A stretch of DNA of 64,000 bases from Magnolia sinica (lineage: Eukaryota; Streptophyta; Magnoliopsida; Magnoliales; Magnoliaceae), in contig NC_080589.1 in the NCBI RefSeq assembly GCF_029962835.1, forward strand, positions 16,203,586 through 16,267,585, in the 5' to 3' direction. Shown here one piece after another: positions 25,502 to 37,024 of this stretch. Numbering within the stretch: the first letter of the stretch is position 1; each line of letters begins with the position of its first letter. The position numbers were made by a program, and so were the translations under genes. The notes below the pieces were generated by a model that saw only the letters and a list, made by a program, of their open reading frames with translations, did no database searches and had not been told where the DNA came from.

Positions 25502-25837
25502 ATGGACCAGGTGATGAGATTGGCGGGCCAGAACGCGTTGGTTATCTTCAGCAACAGCTCATGTTGCATGTGCCACTCCATCAAGAGGCTCTTCAGTGAG
25601 CTTGGTACCCACGCAACTGTTTATGAGCTCGACCAGGACTCCAGGGAAAAAGAAACCGAGAAGGCATTGGTCAGGCTACTAGGTCGCAGCTCATGACCTC
25701 TACCGGCTGTGTTCATAGGAGGTAAGCTGGTAGGCTCTTCCAATGAGATGTCTCTTCACCTCAAGGCCGACCCCACTCGAGCAAGCAAGAGCCATCTCAT
25801 AATGCTCCTCAAAGATGCAAGAGCCATCTGGCTCTAG
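25502..25837 (+). pseudogene. CC-type glutaredoxin, copy 1, broken by an inserted in-frame TGA
   Basis: Homologue of 58444-58779. The frame starts MDQVMRLAGQNALVIFSNSS with the CCMC active site at residues 21-24 and runs to residue 64, where a TGA stops it. Copy 2 has tca-cct at this point and copy 1 has tca-tga-cct, a clean 3-bp insertion that keeps the downstream frame. Past the stop the frame continues undisturbed (PAVFIGGKLVG ... ARAIWL) to a TAG at 25835. A second 3-bp change removes one valine codon (NEVMS in copy 2, NEMS here). By eye there are about 20 substitutions in 333 bases, most at third positions. If translated, the 64-residue product would keep the CCMC motif but lose the conserved P-x-VFIGG glutathione-binding region and the C-terminal motif. 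Confidence 0.9.
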
Positions 25838-26920
25838 TGCAAAAGAAATTCCTCTCTCATTCCATAAAAAAGAAAATTCACTCACACAAAGATGATAGAA
25901 TTTCTCCTACATTTCTTGAGGACACGACTCCGTACGAACGTTTTATGTGAGTCTTAAATTGATGGTTTAAAATATCATTAGTTAGGGTTTTGGCAAAGAG
26001 CATTGTCTGTCGATGAGGAGAAATGTTTCTTTAGAAAGTTAAGTGGGTGTTTGAATGTGAAATATAATATTTCCTATCTTTCTTTTATAAGTATGTTTTT
26101 ACATTCTAAGCTGAGAAGAATACATGGAAAATGGTCCTCAAGGATAACTACTCCAAATCCACGGAGCTTTACTGGACTCTCACAGACACTTCTTGAATTC
26201 ACTAGGAAAAGAAAAATAAAAATAAATTCTAGAAAATTTGTAAATTAATTGATAATTGAGATAAACAAGTTTACGACCCTTTAAACAGAGATGCTAAGCC
26301 ATTAGAGAAGTTTCGGAATTAAAATACAACTAAAACTCCTAAAAATCATGACTTACTATAAATAGTAAACTTACTATTTATACACGGTCGTTATTCCTAC
26401 TAGTGCGTATGGTTTTTGGCCAAAAATAGTAAATGTCCTATTTGGCTTCACCATGCTATTCTCCTAATTATCATGAGTACTTTTCATGTTGGGTGCAACT
26501 CCTAAAGCCCAACAGATGAAGAGTTATACTCAAACTAAAATTTACTATAAATAATAAAAATGAAATTAAAATAAGAATTTGACTGTCGATTTGATAGTAT
26601 TTCGCAAATTTGACATGATTAATCCGGCAAGGCGGGGTTGGGTAGCTAAAGTAGCTCGTACTACCCCAAAATCATATATGGCACGTTGAATAACTCATTC
26701 TAGTTTGCGGATCACTTCCGCTTTCGATCAGGCCTTTTATGATCCATCTTGGCCATGAAACTATCCGCAACCCACTCTACATCAACTTGGGACACACATA
26801 TGAAACCATGGGTGAGTCTTATTCCCTTTGGATTTGTAGATAGGAAGTTGGTCCCACTTGGTCTTACTTTATACGTGGTGGGATCAAATGGGCCCACTTC
26901 ACCAGTATTAACCTTAGTAT
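25838..26920. repeat. Segmental duplication copy 1, block d: downstream region
   Basis: Collinear with parts of 58780-59185, 59758-59900 and 61620-62185 in copy 2, which carries a LINE and another insertion here. Segments near 26580-26720 (ggctaaagtagctcg, acccaaaatcatata) resemble the inner arm of MULE family 1, so an older MULE relic lies downstream of both glutaredoxins. The block 26788-26915 matches 59187-59306, a different position in copy 2. No gene is seen. Confidence 0.65.
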
Positions 26921-29900
26921 CCGTTTTGTTCCGTTAGGTCTCGCGGTCCTACTGGTCAAATTTCGGTGACTCGTGACCTGTAGATTTCATTTACGGTCAT
27001 TCTTAATACCCATTATGTAAACCCGACCCGGATCGACCCGAAGCCTATACCGTTGCGACCGCATCGACGCCGCCTCTCGTGCATCAATCCAAGGTGTAGA
27101 TCTGAAGTTGTAGCCCACACCATTTTTGGACCCTTAATCATGATGTGGGACCCACTTTACCCATGTGCACATTTTTCCATGTGGGCCCACTCTAGTGTTT
27201 CACATTTCCCATGCAAGCTACACCCTAGGCATGATGTCATCCATGAGCATGCCTTACTTCATGATTACAAGTATGCTCTCCCTCTCCCAAGACTCATCAT
27301 TTCTCATCATTTCTCTTTTTCCCTTCTCTCTCTTTTCTCTCATTCTCCTCTCTTCTCTAGCCTTGGACGTCCATGGGAGAAGCTCTCCTTTCTCCAGCCC
27401 CTTACACCTAAAAATCCTCCTAATCTAACCATCTAAAACCCATCACCACCATTAAAACCTCACCATTGGAGTTATAGCACTTAAGGCAAGAAGAAGAAGG
27501 GAGATCTTAGAGGTGGGTATACTTCTAGGATTAGTTTTCTGATTTCTTTTTTTATGTAATCTTTTTTTTTTTTTAAATTCTTGTGAGCTTGTAGGACCCA
27601 CCAATCAATGGTGGAGATCCTACATAACTCGATGTGTGTGGCTAGTGGTCCACTTCATGCATGCATGTTGCCATGATGGGGCCATTCTCCATGGACCCCA
27701 TCATGATGATTTCCCCTTTTGATCTATGGTTGTTAGGTCATCTAGACCTGAGATTGCATGGTGGGGATGACATCCCCACCTCAAATTTTCTTTGGATATA
27801 AGAATCCATGTATGCATGGACCTATGAGGTATGGTTTCGATTGTTGGAGGACTCATAGTGGCGGAGTCCTCCCATGGCCGTGATTCTCTCTCTATCTCTT
27901 TCCCTCCTTGTCTTGATGAATGTGGCCCACCTGATGTGACCAAAACATCCCAGACCCTTCAGATTTTTGAGACGTCCAGGCCCATGTTGGTTGTATGGGT
28001 TGGATGGCCATTAAGGCCTGATTCCTTGGATGTTTTTGTAAGAGGATTGGATCTGGAATATTTGTGGCCCATCTAGGTGGACCCCACTTGTTTAATCTAA
28101 GCCTTAATCCCTCTATTTATTTTACTATGGGCTGGAAATGGACAGCACATGTTGTTGTCCAGATTTCAGGCCCATTGTTACATGATCTTGGACATTGTTG
28201 TAAGGCCTGGCTTTTCTTCCTGATTTTTTTTAGTATTCTCTGAGGTGTGGACCCCACTTTGATGTAGGATGGAGCCCACACCTTCCACCCTTGATTTGAG
28301 CCCCATGGAGTGGGCCCAAGAGGGTTGGACGGTCTAAATTTTTTGGACTGTCCAGCAGTCCTGCATGCAGAAAATGTACCTGTATTAGCTTAGTTTTGGG
28401 GATAATGGGCCACTCTAGTGGACCCCACATGTTGTCCATATATGAGTACATACAATCCACCCATTTTTCCTTTGATTTGGTAGGCCTAGGCCCACCCCAT
28501 TGGGTGTACAAGGTGGGGCCAGCAACATTTTTCCTGTAGCAGAAATTTTTACAACCTTGCTGCCCATTTGGATTAAAAATATTTGGAAGTGTTTATGGCC
28601 CTACTTCTTCCCCCATTTTGTGGCCCACTTACTACGACCTATCTCAGGTGCATGTGGGCCACCTGAATCAGAGAAATTTTGGGGTTTTTGGGGCTGGGAC
28701 GGTAGCACCATGCTGGACGTCCAGCTAGGTTGACGTCCAGCCATGGGCTAGCCTTCCAGCCCTTGAGGTCCACCTTGATGCATGTGTTTCTTCCCACTTT
28801 CCTCCCTTGTGTGGCCCACTGAAGTGTGGACCATCCCTTGGTGGGACGTCCACCTGTGGAGCCCACCTTGATGTATGTATTGGCTGGCCGTCCAGGCCCT
28901 TGGGACACCCAGGCTCAACTGGGACGTCCAGGCTTTTTGGGGTGCTGCTGGACTTGCAGTCCAGCAACAGGCCCACTTGAGTTTATGTGTTTTTGCCCAC
29001 ATTCTCCATCTGTTGGGGCCCACCGTGATGATCAGGGACCACCATATAATTTATATCTCCCCAAAATCATTTTCTGTAGGACCTCAGCAGGCCCAGAAAG
29101 CTGGGTGGGCTGAAAGTCCAGCAAGGTGTTATGAAAGAAATTATATAAGTAGCTGGATATTTTGAGGATGTGGGGCCCACCAAGTGGAGAAATAATGAGT
29201 GCATATGCTACACTTTTAATTCTAAGGCTTATGGGCTTAATTAGTACCAAGAAAGGCCCACCTTTTGTTATTGTTTGAGCCCGAAATAGTTGGACCAGAA
29301 TTTTTGGATGTCCAGCAGGCCCAAATGGGCTGGGACGTCCAAGCTTGGCCCAGTTGTATATATGGGCTGCTTCCACCATTGTGCTAGACTAGTTGGGCTA
29401 AAAAATAAATGTGATTGGGTCCTTGATTGCCCACCTAATTTGCTAATTGTTGGGCTGATGTTGTAAGGTCCATTTGGCCCAACATGGATATGATCTTTGC
29501 CTATGTACTTGGGCTTATGGGCTGCCCACTAAGTCCAACATAATGCATGGATTTGGTGAAGTTGTTATTGGACCATAATCTCCCCTATGGGCCCATGTTG
29601 TTATATGTAGGCTTGGGCCATTTTCTCTAAACCATTATGTGAGAAATATATATGTATGTGGCTGCCTATTTTTATGATAGTATTTGGACCTTGGGCCTTG
29701 CTTCTAGGTAGATTTTGTTGGACCGCCTTGTTAGGGGACAATGGTGGTTAAATGTCTACATTGAGGACCCCCTCTAGGCCCATTTGATAGGCCCATTTTC
29801 ATCTATTGGTGGTTAAATATCCATCATAGACCCCTTGCTAGGCACATTCTCATCATTTAGGCTTATGGCATTGTCTACTTAGTCTCGTGGGCTACCCCAA

Positions 29901-30639
29901 GCTATTAGGCCCCCACTAGTGGTTGTGTTCCTTCTTTCCATAGAAATTTGTCTAAGTACCTAGACCTGAGGAGAGTACATAATTTCATAACACACTTATT
30001 CATTTTCATGACTCATGAGTATCATTTGTGTGCTTGGTGAATGGCTGACTGGTCATGGTATTATGCCGTTGGGCAGGCTGTTTTGGGATTCCCTATGTGA
30101 TGGAGTTGTCCCACTTGGGCACGCTGGATGCGCAGGATTTGATGCATGGTTGATTGGTGTGATTCATGCATCTAGCATTACAGAGCACGATTGATATTCG
30201 CCTTAGCTTCATCAGGGCCATAGCCTCCACAGGCATATCGTGGATGGCCGGATTTGGACACCGAAAATATTTATTTGAGCAGTGAGGGCACGTAGGATGT
30301 CCTTGGGTGAAAGTTTCAGAACCTTCATGGTGCTAGGAAATGCTCCAACACTGAGACCGAATGGAAAATATGAGCATTGGTGCCTTTACCATTAGGCCGC
30401 GTCTCCCACTGTATCGTGGTCGGTTGGGAGGGGGTGTGGCCTAACCCCGCCTAAGTGAGGGGGCAATAACTAGGCTGAGTTTGACCAGCTCATAAATGGG
30501 TCTGCTACCTTCTAGCATTGTTGGTGATTAGTTGTCCACAGGCGAGTAGTGAGGTCTCTTATGCTCGCTGGGCTGTGTGGCTAAGAGAGTGGCAGTCAGC
30601 ATGCAGTATATGTTGTAAGTGCTATGGTCTCATGCCCCT

Positions 30640-32480
30640 TTGATTGTCAAAGTTTGTAGTCAAAACCACAATCTGTGTCTTGTGTAGCACATTGATTTAC
30701 ATGTATAAGGACAAAGCTTCAAGACAAGACCAAGATCTACTTCAAAGATTTTTAAGATCAAGTACATTGTTCACACCTTTAAGCTTTAAAGCTCAGTGTC
30801 TTAGAGTGACATCGAAAGACAAGTGAACGTTCTTACTCAAGACTCAAGATGAAGTACAACTCAAGTATGACAAAATCAAGCTTCATTATGTGTCGTGATT
30901 TCAAGCTTCATGAACTTCAAAGATTGTCTATTATCTGAAGAAAAGAAGGTTTAATGTTCATACGTCATGTTCAAGGTATGAAAGACCTTAGATTGACCTT
31001 AGGGTAGGTCATTTCGGATACATAATTCAAATCGAATCAATTTATAAGTGTTTGATCTGTTCTTAGACTAGTCCTAGACTTTGTTCGACTAGTCCTAGCA
31101 CTAGCTTGACCAGTCCTAAGTTTGTTGTAAATTTTCAGAATTTTTTGGTGAGCCACGACCAGTCCTGAAGACTGCTTGACCGGTCGTGTGAACAGTGCAC
31201 GACTCATCCTCGACCAGTCCTGCAGCTATGACTCGAACTCCAACAACTATTCCACGCTCCACACGACCAATCGTGGGCTGGTCACGACCAGTCGTGGAGA
31301 CCTCACGACCGGTCGTGCAGTGCCTACGACCAGTCGTGGAACGGTTTTATCCGATCGCGCTCAAAATTTTAAAAATTTGTTGGTCGTACAACCATTCATA
31401 GTGTCCACAGGACCAGTCGAAGGTGCGACTTCTTTACTTATAAATAGAGCACGATTTTCAGAGTTTGATATCAAATTCAAGTAAAATAAAGGCATCACTC
31501 TGTGAGATAAGTTTGTAAACTTCTTAAGCTATATTGTGCTCATTTAATATTTTATTTTATTGGCTTTTTATATTTGATTTTGTATTCTGCATTCCAATCT
31601 GATTTAAAAGAGGAATTGAAGTATTCCTACTTGGAATCAAAATCAAATAGAGCTAGCCCAACTTGATTTTAATTTAAAATCAATTTAGAATCTAGAACCA
31701 TTTCAATTGTGAGTGTGGACATTGAAATTCTATTCGAACTTCTACTCCGATTTGGTTCTTCTAGGCTACAATAAAAGGAGAATATCCAGGTATTTTACAT
31801 TTGTGTAAATCTTCTGTTTTTGGTTTGTTTTGAGATTAAGCCAGAAAAATCTCATTGTGTGGGTTATATAAGGAAAGCTAGCAAACTCAAAGAGGGGAGT
31901 TTTTGAATTGTGTAAGCCCATTTGAAAGACACAATTGTGAGGGGTTTAGGTGAACCTGAAAAAACCTATTTTGATAGTGAACGCTAATATCTACTGTGTG
32001 AGGATATTAAGAGTGGAGTAGCTGTGTGGCTGTTGTTTAACAGTTGGTGTACACACAGGCGAACCACTATAATTCTTTGTGTTTGGATGTGTGGTTTATT
32101 TTCTATATATTTTATCATTCAAGTTTGTGGGATGTATTTGTGGATGTGAATGTTGTAATTGTTTACATTTCAAGCATTGTGGTGAATGTTGTAATAGCTT
32201 ATATTTTCTTTCAAGCTATTTCTTTTTATTCCTCTTCAGTTTGAGTTATTGATACTCATATCGTTCTAGTAAGGTTGTCCTGTCATAAACCCTTGGTTTT
32301 TATGGTGCAAGGTTGTCCTTAGAACATCATTTATATCAACTTCTCAATACTAGAATTTTGAGTTTGCTTTACATTTTCGTATTGTGGATTGTTTATAGTG
32401 TTATCTTTCATTTGATTGACTTAATTCCGCTGTTATTATTTCCCCCCCCCCCCCCCCTTTCTCTAGGACATATAGCTTGG
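30640..32480 (+). mobile_element. Ty1/copia-type solo LTR nested in LTR copy B
   Basis: LTR copy A is continuous where this stretch interrupts copy B (between a gtagtgaggtct block and gaccccggtgat). The insert starts near ttgattgtcaaagtttgtag. It holds repeated cgaccagtcgtgg motifs and ends in a poly-C run followed by tctaggacatatag, a 3'-LTR pattern that I associate with SIRE/Maximus-type copia elements. No internal coding region is present. Confidence 0.6.
31150..31345 (+). repeat. Cluster of near-palindromic cgaccagtcgtgg motifs
   Basis: About seven variants of cacgacc(a/g)gtcgtg occur within 200 bp, spaced irregularly at roughly 15-35 bp. The core cacgaccggtcgtg is a perfect palindrome. 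It lies in the probable U3 part of the copia LTR and could be a protein-binding cluster. Confidence 0.75.
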
Positions 32481-33360
32481 CCTTTTCATATGTGACCCCG
32501 GTGATTTCCCAGAGAGAAACTGTACTGATTTGTGGACTTGATAAGAGGATAAGCATGATCGCATTGCATATTGCATATGGCACTTGGCTGTATAGCCCCG
32601 CATTGCTTAGCCTTGGATTGGCTTATGGTATCTTGCATTAAGTTGCATGGACCTTGGTTAGCAGATGGTATATTCCTGCCTTGCATTTGCTTAGCCCAGT
32701 GACGGCTAGTGGTATTCATGGTCTTACTGCATTATTTAAATTTGGCATAGTCCTATTCACCCCCCCCCCCCCCCCCCCCTCTAGGACATATAGCTTGGCT
32801 TTTTCATATGTGACCCTGGTGATTCCCCAGAGAGGAACTGTACTGATTTATGAACTTAATAAGAGGATAAGCATGATCGCATTGCATATTGCATATGGCA
32901 CTTGGCTGTATAGCCCCGCATTGCTTAGCCTTGGATTGGCTTATGGTATCTTGCATTAAGTTGCATGGACCTTGGTTAGCAGATGGTATATTCCTGCCTT
33001 GCATTTTCTTAGCCCAGTGACGGCTAGTGGTATTCATGGTCTTACTGCATTATTTAAATTTGGCATAGTCCTATTCACCCTCTCTAGGACATATAGCTTG
33101 GCCTTTTCATATGTGACCCCGGTGATTCCCCAGAGAGGAACTGTACTGATTTGTGGACTTGATAAGAGGATGAACATGATCACATTGCATATTGCATATG
33201 ACACTTGGCTGTATAGCCCCGCATTGCTTAGCCTTGGATTGGCTGATGGTATCTTGCATTAAGTTGCATAGACCTTGGTTAGCAGATGGTATATTCCTGC
33301 CTTGCATTTGCTTAGCCCAGTGATGGCTAGTGGTATTCATGGTCTTACCGCATTATTCCC
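32442..33360 (+). repeat. Three tandem units of about 300 bp, separated by variable poly-C runs
   Basis: The unit begins ctctaggacatatagcttgg at 32461, 32779 and 33082 (periods 318 and 303). It ends aatttggcatagtcctattcac before the next. The runs before the units are C16, C20 and C3. Each unit joins the last bases of the copia LTR to about 280 bp of the surrounding gypsy-like LTR, which in copy A is single (about 1215-1420). The triplication therefore happened after the copia insertion. Confidence 0.92.
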
Positions 33361-33837
33361 GCATACTCTGATATCGCATTCATGGCACTTGTCCTGTACA
33401 CACTTACACCGCCCTCTAAGCTTTCGATAAACTTATGCATGATTGATGCGTGCAGGTGACACTAGGTAGTGTGCAGGTGATCCTAGGCAGCAACAGTAGC
33501 TGAGCAAGAGCGTGGAGCATGTCGCAGACCATTTTGGAGTTCTTTTTACATAGTCCTTGTATCTTTTCCCCTTTAAGCCTTATACTTGTAAAAAGTTTAA
33601 ATTCTTAGTGAATTTTGTAATGTTGTTCCTGTAGTTATTATCTGTGGTTATGATATGATCTTGGGTATGCTCTTTATGAATCAGACTTATGTTATAGAAA
33701 TCTTCCTTTTAAGATCCCAGGACTGGAACCTGGTGTATGGGTGCCAGGAGCCGAGAATGGGGTACTAAGGAAGTTGCCGGGGAGGGATTCGGTGATCGAA
33801 AATTTTGTGAACCTAGTTTCCGAGTTCGGGGCGTGAC

Positions 33838-33976
33838 AAACTTGCTAAGGTTTGATTGAAATCAATGTCCGCACACTATAGACGGTTTGGATCATCCAGT
33901 CAAGTAGTCATGGTGGGCCACGAATCAACAAAAATAGACACGGTCTGTTTAAATCTCTCACTGACAGGAAAAGAAA
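33838..33976. other. Short spacer between LTR copy B and MULE-2b
   Basis: 139 bp with no recognised feature except its last nine bases, gaaaagaaa (33968-33976), the left target-site duplication of MULE-2b. Confidence 0.8.
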
Positions 33977-34539
33977 GGGATTTTAACCGTACTGACCTCG
34001 AAGATTGGGCAAATTACCTAGAAAGCTACGACGTTCCATATATCCCAAGAGTGGCCTTCCGACAAGCTTTTAAAAATTACTTGGACAAAATGCCCTTGTC
34101 CTTGTTTCAGTAGTTGTACGGTTTTCTAAGGAAGAAGAAGTTACGTCGTATTTAATGCCAAGAAAGTGATGTGTACGGAACCCTTTTTTGCGCGTGGGCA
34201 AGGATGAAACTCATGGGGTCCACATTGATGTACGTGTATAATCCATGCCGCCTATCCTTTTTGCCGTGTCATTTTAGGGTTAGGGCCCAAATATCAACCT
34301 TATCCAGAGCTCGTGCGGGCCACATAATAGAAAATAATGGTGACAATAGAACCCACTGTTAAAACTTTCTAGGCTCACAGTGATGTTTGTTAGAAATGGA
34401 CATTGCCCAAGTCAGGACTTTTTAGGCCCATGGCGAGCTGGCTGACAAGGTGGATGAAACGAATCACCCCATTGTGGGCCTTAAGCTATTGTACCAATGG
34501 CTATCCTGTCATTTGATAGTAAAGGAAGTGAACATGTAA

Positions 34540-35120
34540 CAACCTCGACCCATATAATATAAGAACTGCGACCCATATAACGTGAGAACCACAAACCATA
34601 TGGGCCCACATTGAAGTATGTGTATAAACCATGCCACCCATCCTTTTGTTGTGTCATTTAAGGGCTACAATCCATATAACATGACAACCATGACCCATTT
34701 CACATGCGAACGTCGACCTATATTAATAACTACGATCCATGACAACCACGACCCATATAACATGACAACCACGACCCATGAAACTACGACCCATATAACA
34801 TAACAACTACGACTCCATAGGAAACGATGACCCATATAATGTAACAACCACAAAACAACCACGACTCATATAACATGACAACCACGACCATAATTACAAT
34901 ACAATATGAAGAACAGTTCTCTTCAACGAGCACCCAGTGAGCTGAACAACTCTATTGAGAATTCTATATAACATGGGTCATAGTTCTCATGTTATATGGG
35001 TCGTGGTTCTCGTGTTATATGGGTCGTGGTTGTCATGTTATATGGGTCATGGTTTTTGTATGATATGGTCGTGGTTTTCGTGTGATATGGGTCGTGGTTT
35101 TCATGTTACATAGGTCGTGG
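34540..35120. repeat. Subterminal array of cgacccatataacatgacaac, left side of MULE-2b
   Basis: About 22-bp units, forward to about 34890 and reverse (gttatatgggtcgtggttgt) from 34975. Between them lies one arm of the palindrome also found at 53709-53915. Confidence 0.88.
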
Positions 35121-35394
35121 TTGCCATTCCGTTTTCCCCCAATCCTCCATCTAATGTTGGATGACAACCACGATCCAACGTGAATAAAAACCATTATCCA
35201 TTGTGGATGACAATGACGACCCATTGTTCGTCATATCCACGATCCTTCAGAATCAGCGCCACATTCTTTTTTAGAAAATCGCATTAATGTCGCTACTTCC
35301 CCTTAATCCATTCAGAATCAGCACGATCCTTTGGAATCAGCACCTTAACCATTGGTTGACCAGCCTATAAAAGTGATACTTGAGTTTCAAATTA

Positions 35395-36566
35395 GAGAAA
35401 ATGACCACTGTAGACAAAACCTTTTACCCAGCGGTTTTTATGAAAGAATACAAACTTAAGTGACCAACTTAGACTAGCACGTGCAGACAGCGACTTTAAG
35501 GATGAAACTACCCCTCCTTTTCACTGCGAAGACGAGCGCTGACGCTCCTCCAACTGACAGTTGTACGAACGGCTTAAAAGAGATCAAAGTTACATGGCCC
35601 CACAGCTATGTATTTATTATATCCACAACGTTCATCCATATTTCGAGATCATTTCGGAGCATTATCCAAAAAAAGAAAATCATATCCAATGATCAACTGG
35701 GCCACACCACACAGAGCAGCAGAAAATTGATTTTCATCGTTAAAACTTTTATAGGGCCCACCATAACATTTATTTTCCATCCAATCTATTCATAAGGCCA
35801 CAAAGACCTGGATGAAGAGGAAAAACGATTTTCGTAATGATCCAAAACTTGTGTGGCCCCTAAAAGGGTTTCAACGGTAGACGTTCAAGTAGAATGGTAA
35901 TGGCGTGTGGACAGGGATACGGATATAGCTACGGTTATAATCCGTAGCTATAGCAGTAAGTCGGCGATCAATCGTGGATTCCATGATTCCACCGCAAGTT
36001 GCTGTCCCTATCGGCGATTAATCGTGAACCTCGCGATTCCACCCCCGATCTATGGCTACGGATTATAACCGTAGCTATAGCCGTATCCCAACATGGTGAT
36101 TAATCATGAACCTTGCGATTCCACCCCCGATCTATGGCTACGGATTATAACCGTAGCTATAACCGTAGCTATAGCCGTATCCCAACACACTTTCTTTCTT
36201 TCTTTCTTTCTTTCTTCTGCTTCTTTTCTTTCTTTTTTTTACATGGAGAATTTTATTCTACCTACATTTTTTTTCTAACACATATTTATATAAATATGTA
36301 AATATAAGCATATAAAAAAAAATCTCTTTTTTTTCATTTCTTTCTTTATTCATATAATAAGAATATTTTCTAAACCAAAATTAGTTACTGACGTACCATA
36401 TATAATTTTAGGGCTGAATGTTGGGCGAGCTCAACCCGACCAACCTGTGACCGACCCGACATTGGGTTGGGCTTGGTCAAGATGTATCGAGTTTGGTCTT
36501 GGGGTTGGGCCATACAAACAGCAACTCAATAAAACTTGGGTTCGGCTTGGGTTAAAGTCTTGGGAA
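35395..36566 (+). repeat. Left terminal inverted repeat of MULE-1b
   Basis: In order: terminus, ctgacgctcctccaact block, a gggccc-type dispersed repeat (35600-35900), repeats of cggattataaccgtagctat (35930-36180), (TTTC)n at 36190-36215, an AT-rich stretch also present in MULE-1a, and a truncated hAT MITE from 36409. The cggcgattaatcgtgaacct unit of about 85 bp occurs twice here (36014 and 36098) but once in the right arm, so the arms differ in copy number. Confidence 0.88.
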
Positions 36567-36569
36567 TTG

Positions 36570-37022
36570 CCAGGAAATGCATGGAAATGACCGTGAAATG
36601 AAGGAAAATGACCATGAAATGCATGTAAATGACCATGAAATGTATGGAAATGACCGTGAAATGAAATGGAATCGCTAAGATTGACCGTGAAATGCATGGA
36701 AATGACCATGAAGTGAAAGGAAATGACCGTGAAATGCATGAAAATGACCGTAAAATGAAACGGAATCGCCGGGATTGATCGTGAAATGCATGGAAATGAC
36801 CGTGAAATGAAACGAAATCGCGGGATTGACCGTGAAATGCATGGAAATGACCGTGAAATGAAACGGAATCACCGGGAATGCCCGTGAAATACATGGAAAT
36901 GACTGTGAAGTGAAGGAAATTGACCGTGAAATGCATGGAAATGACCGTGAATCAAAACAGAATCGCCAGGATTGACTGTTAAATGCATGAAAATGACCGT
37001 GAAGTGAAGCGAATTGACCGTG
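36570..37022 (+). repeat. Array of gaccgtgaaatgcatggaaat
   Basis: Units of about 21 bp, with higher-order variants containing aacggaatcgccgggatt. The reverse-complement counterpart is at 51925-52118, much shorter. Confidence 0.9.
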
Positions 37023-37024
37023 AG

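Larger units (their letters stand above)
26950..33837 (+). mobile_element. Long LTR (Ty3/gypsy-like), copy B, with nested insertions
   Basis: Same family as 1-1828; the shared 3' part runs from about 29300 to the terminus ggggcgtgaca at 33837. The 5' part (26950-29300) is dense in gggccc, ggcccac and gacgtccag motifs and contains CT-rich leader-like DNA near 27300-27370. Its 5' boundary was not resolved and no 5-bp TSD was found. No tRNA-type primer binding site follows, and no gag-pol is present on either side, so it is probably a solo LTR. Removing the copia LTR and extra tandem units leaves about 4.4 kb, an unusually long LTR. Confidence 0.55.

Noticed and set aside
28230-29379. Several overlapping 80-115-codon frames
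   Set aside because: They overlap on both strands in GC-rich ggcccac-repeat LTR sequence; none has a recognisable motif.
32442-32779. Poly-C runs considered as telomere-like or assembly-gap filler
   Set aside because: Each run sits at the same place within a repeated unit and matches the cctattcacccc...tctagg context of copia LTR ends.
26950-33837. Gag-pol or a tRNA-type primer binding site next to the long LTR
   Set aside because: Sequence after 33837 (aaacttgctaagg) does not resemble a primer binding site, and no polyprotein frame exists in the region.
36431-36936. Minus-strand frames with MHFTVISFHF-type repeats, and the mirror at 51907-52133
   Set aside because: Translation of the gaccgtgaaatgcatggaaat array inside the MULE arms; not a gene.
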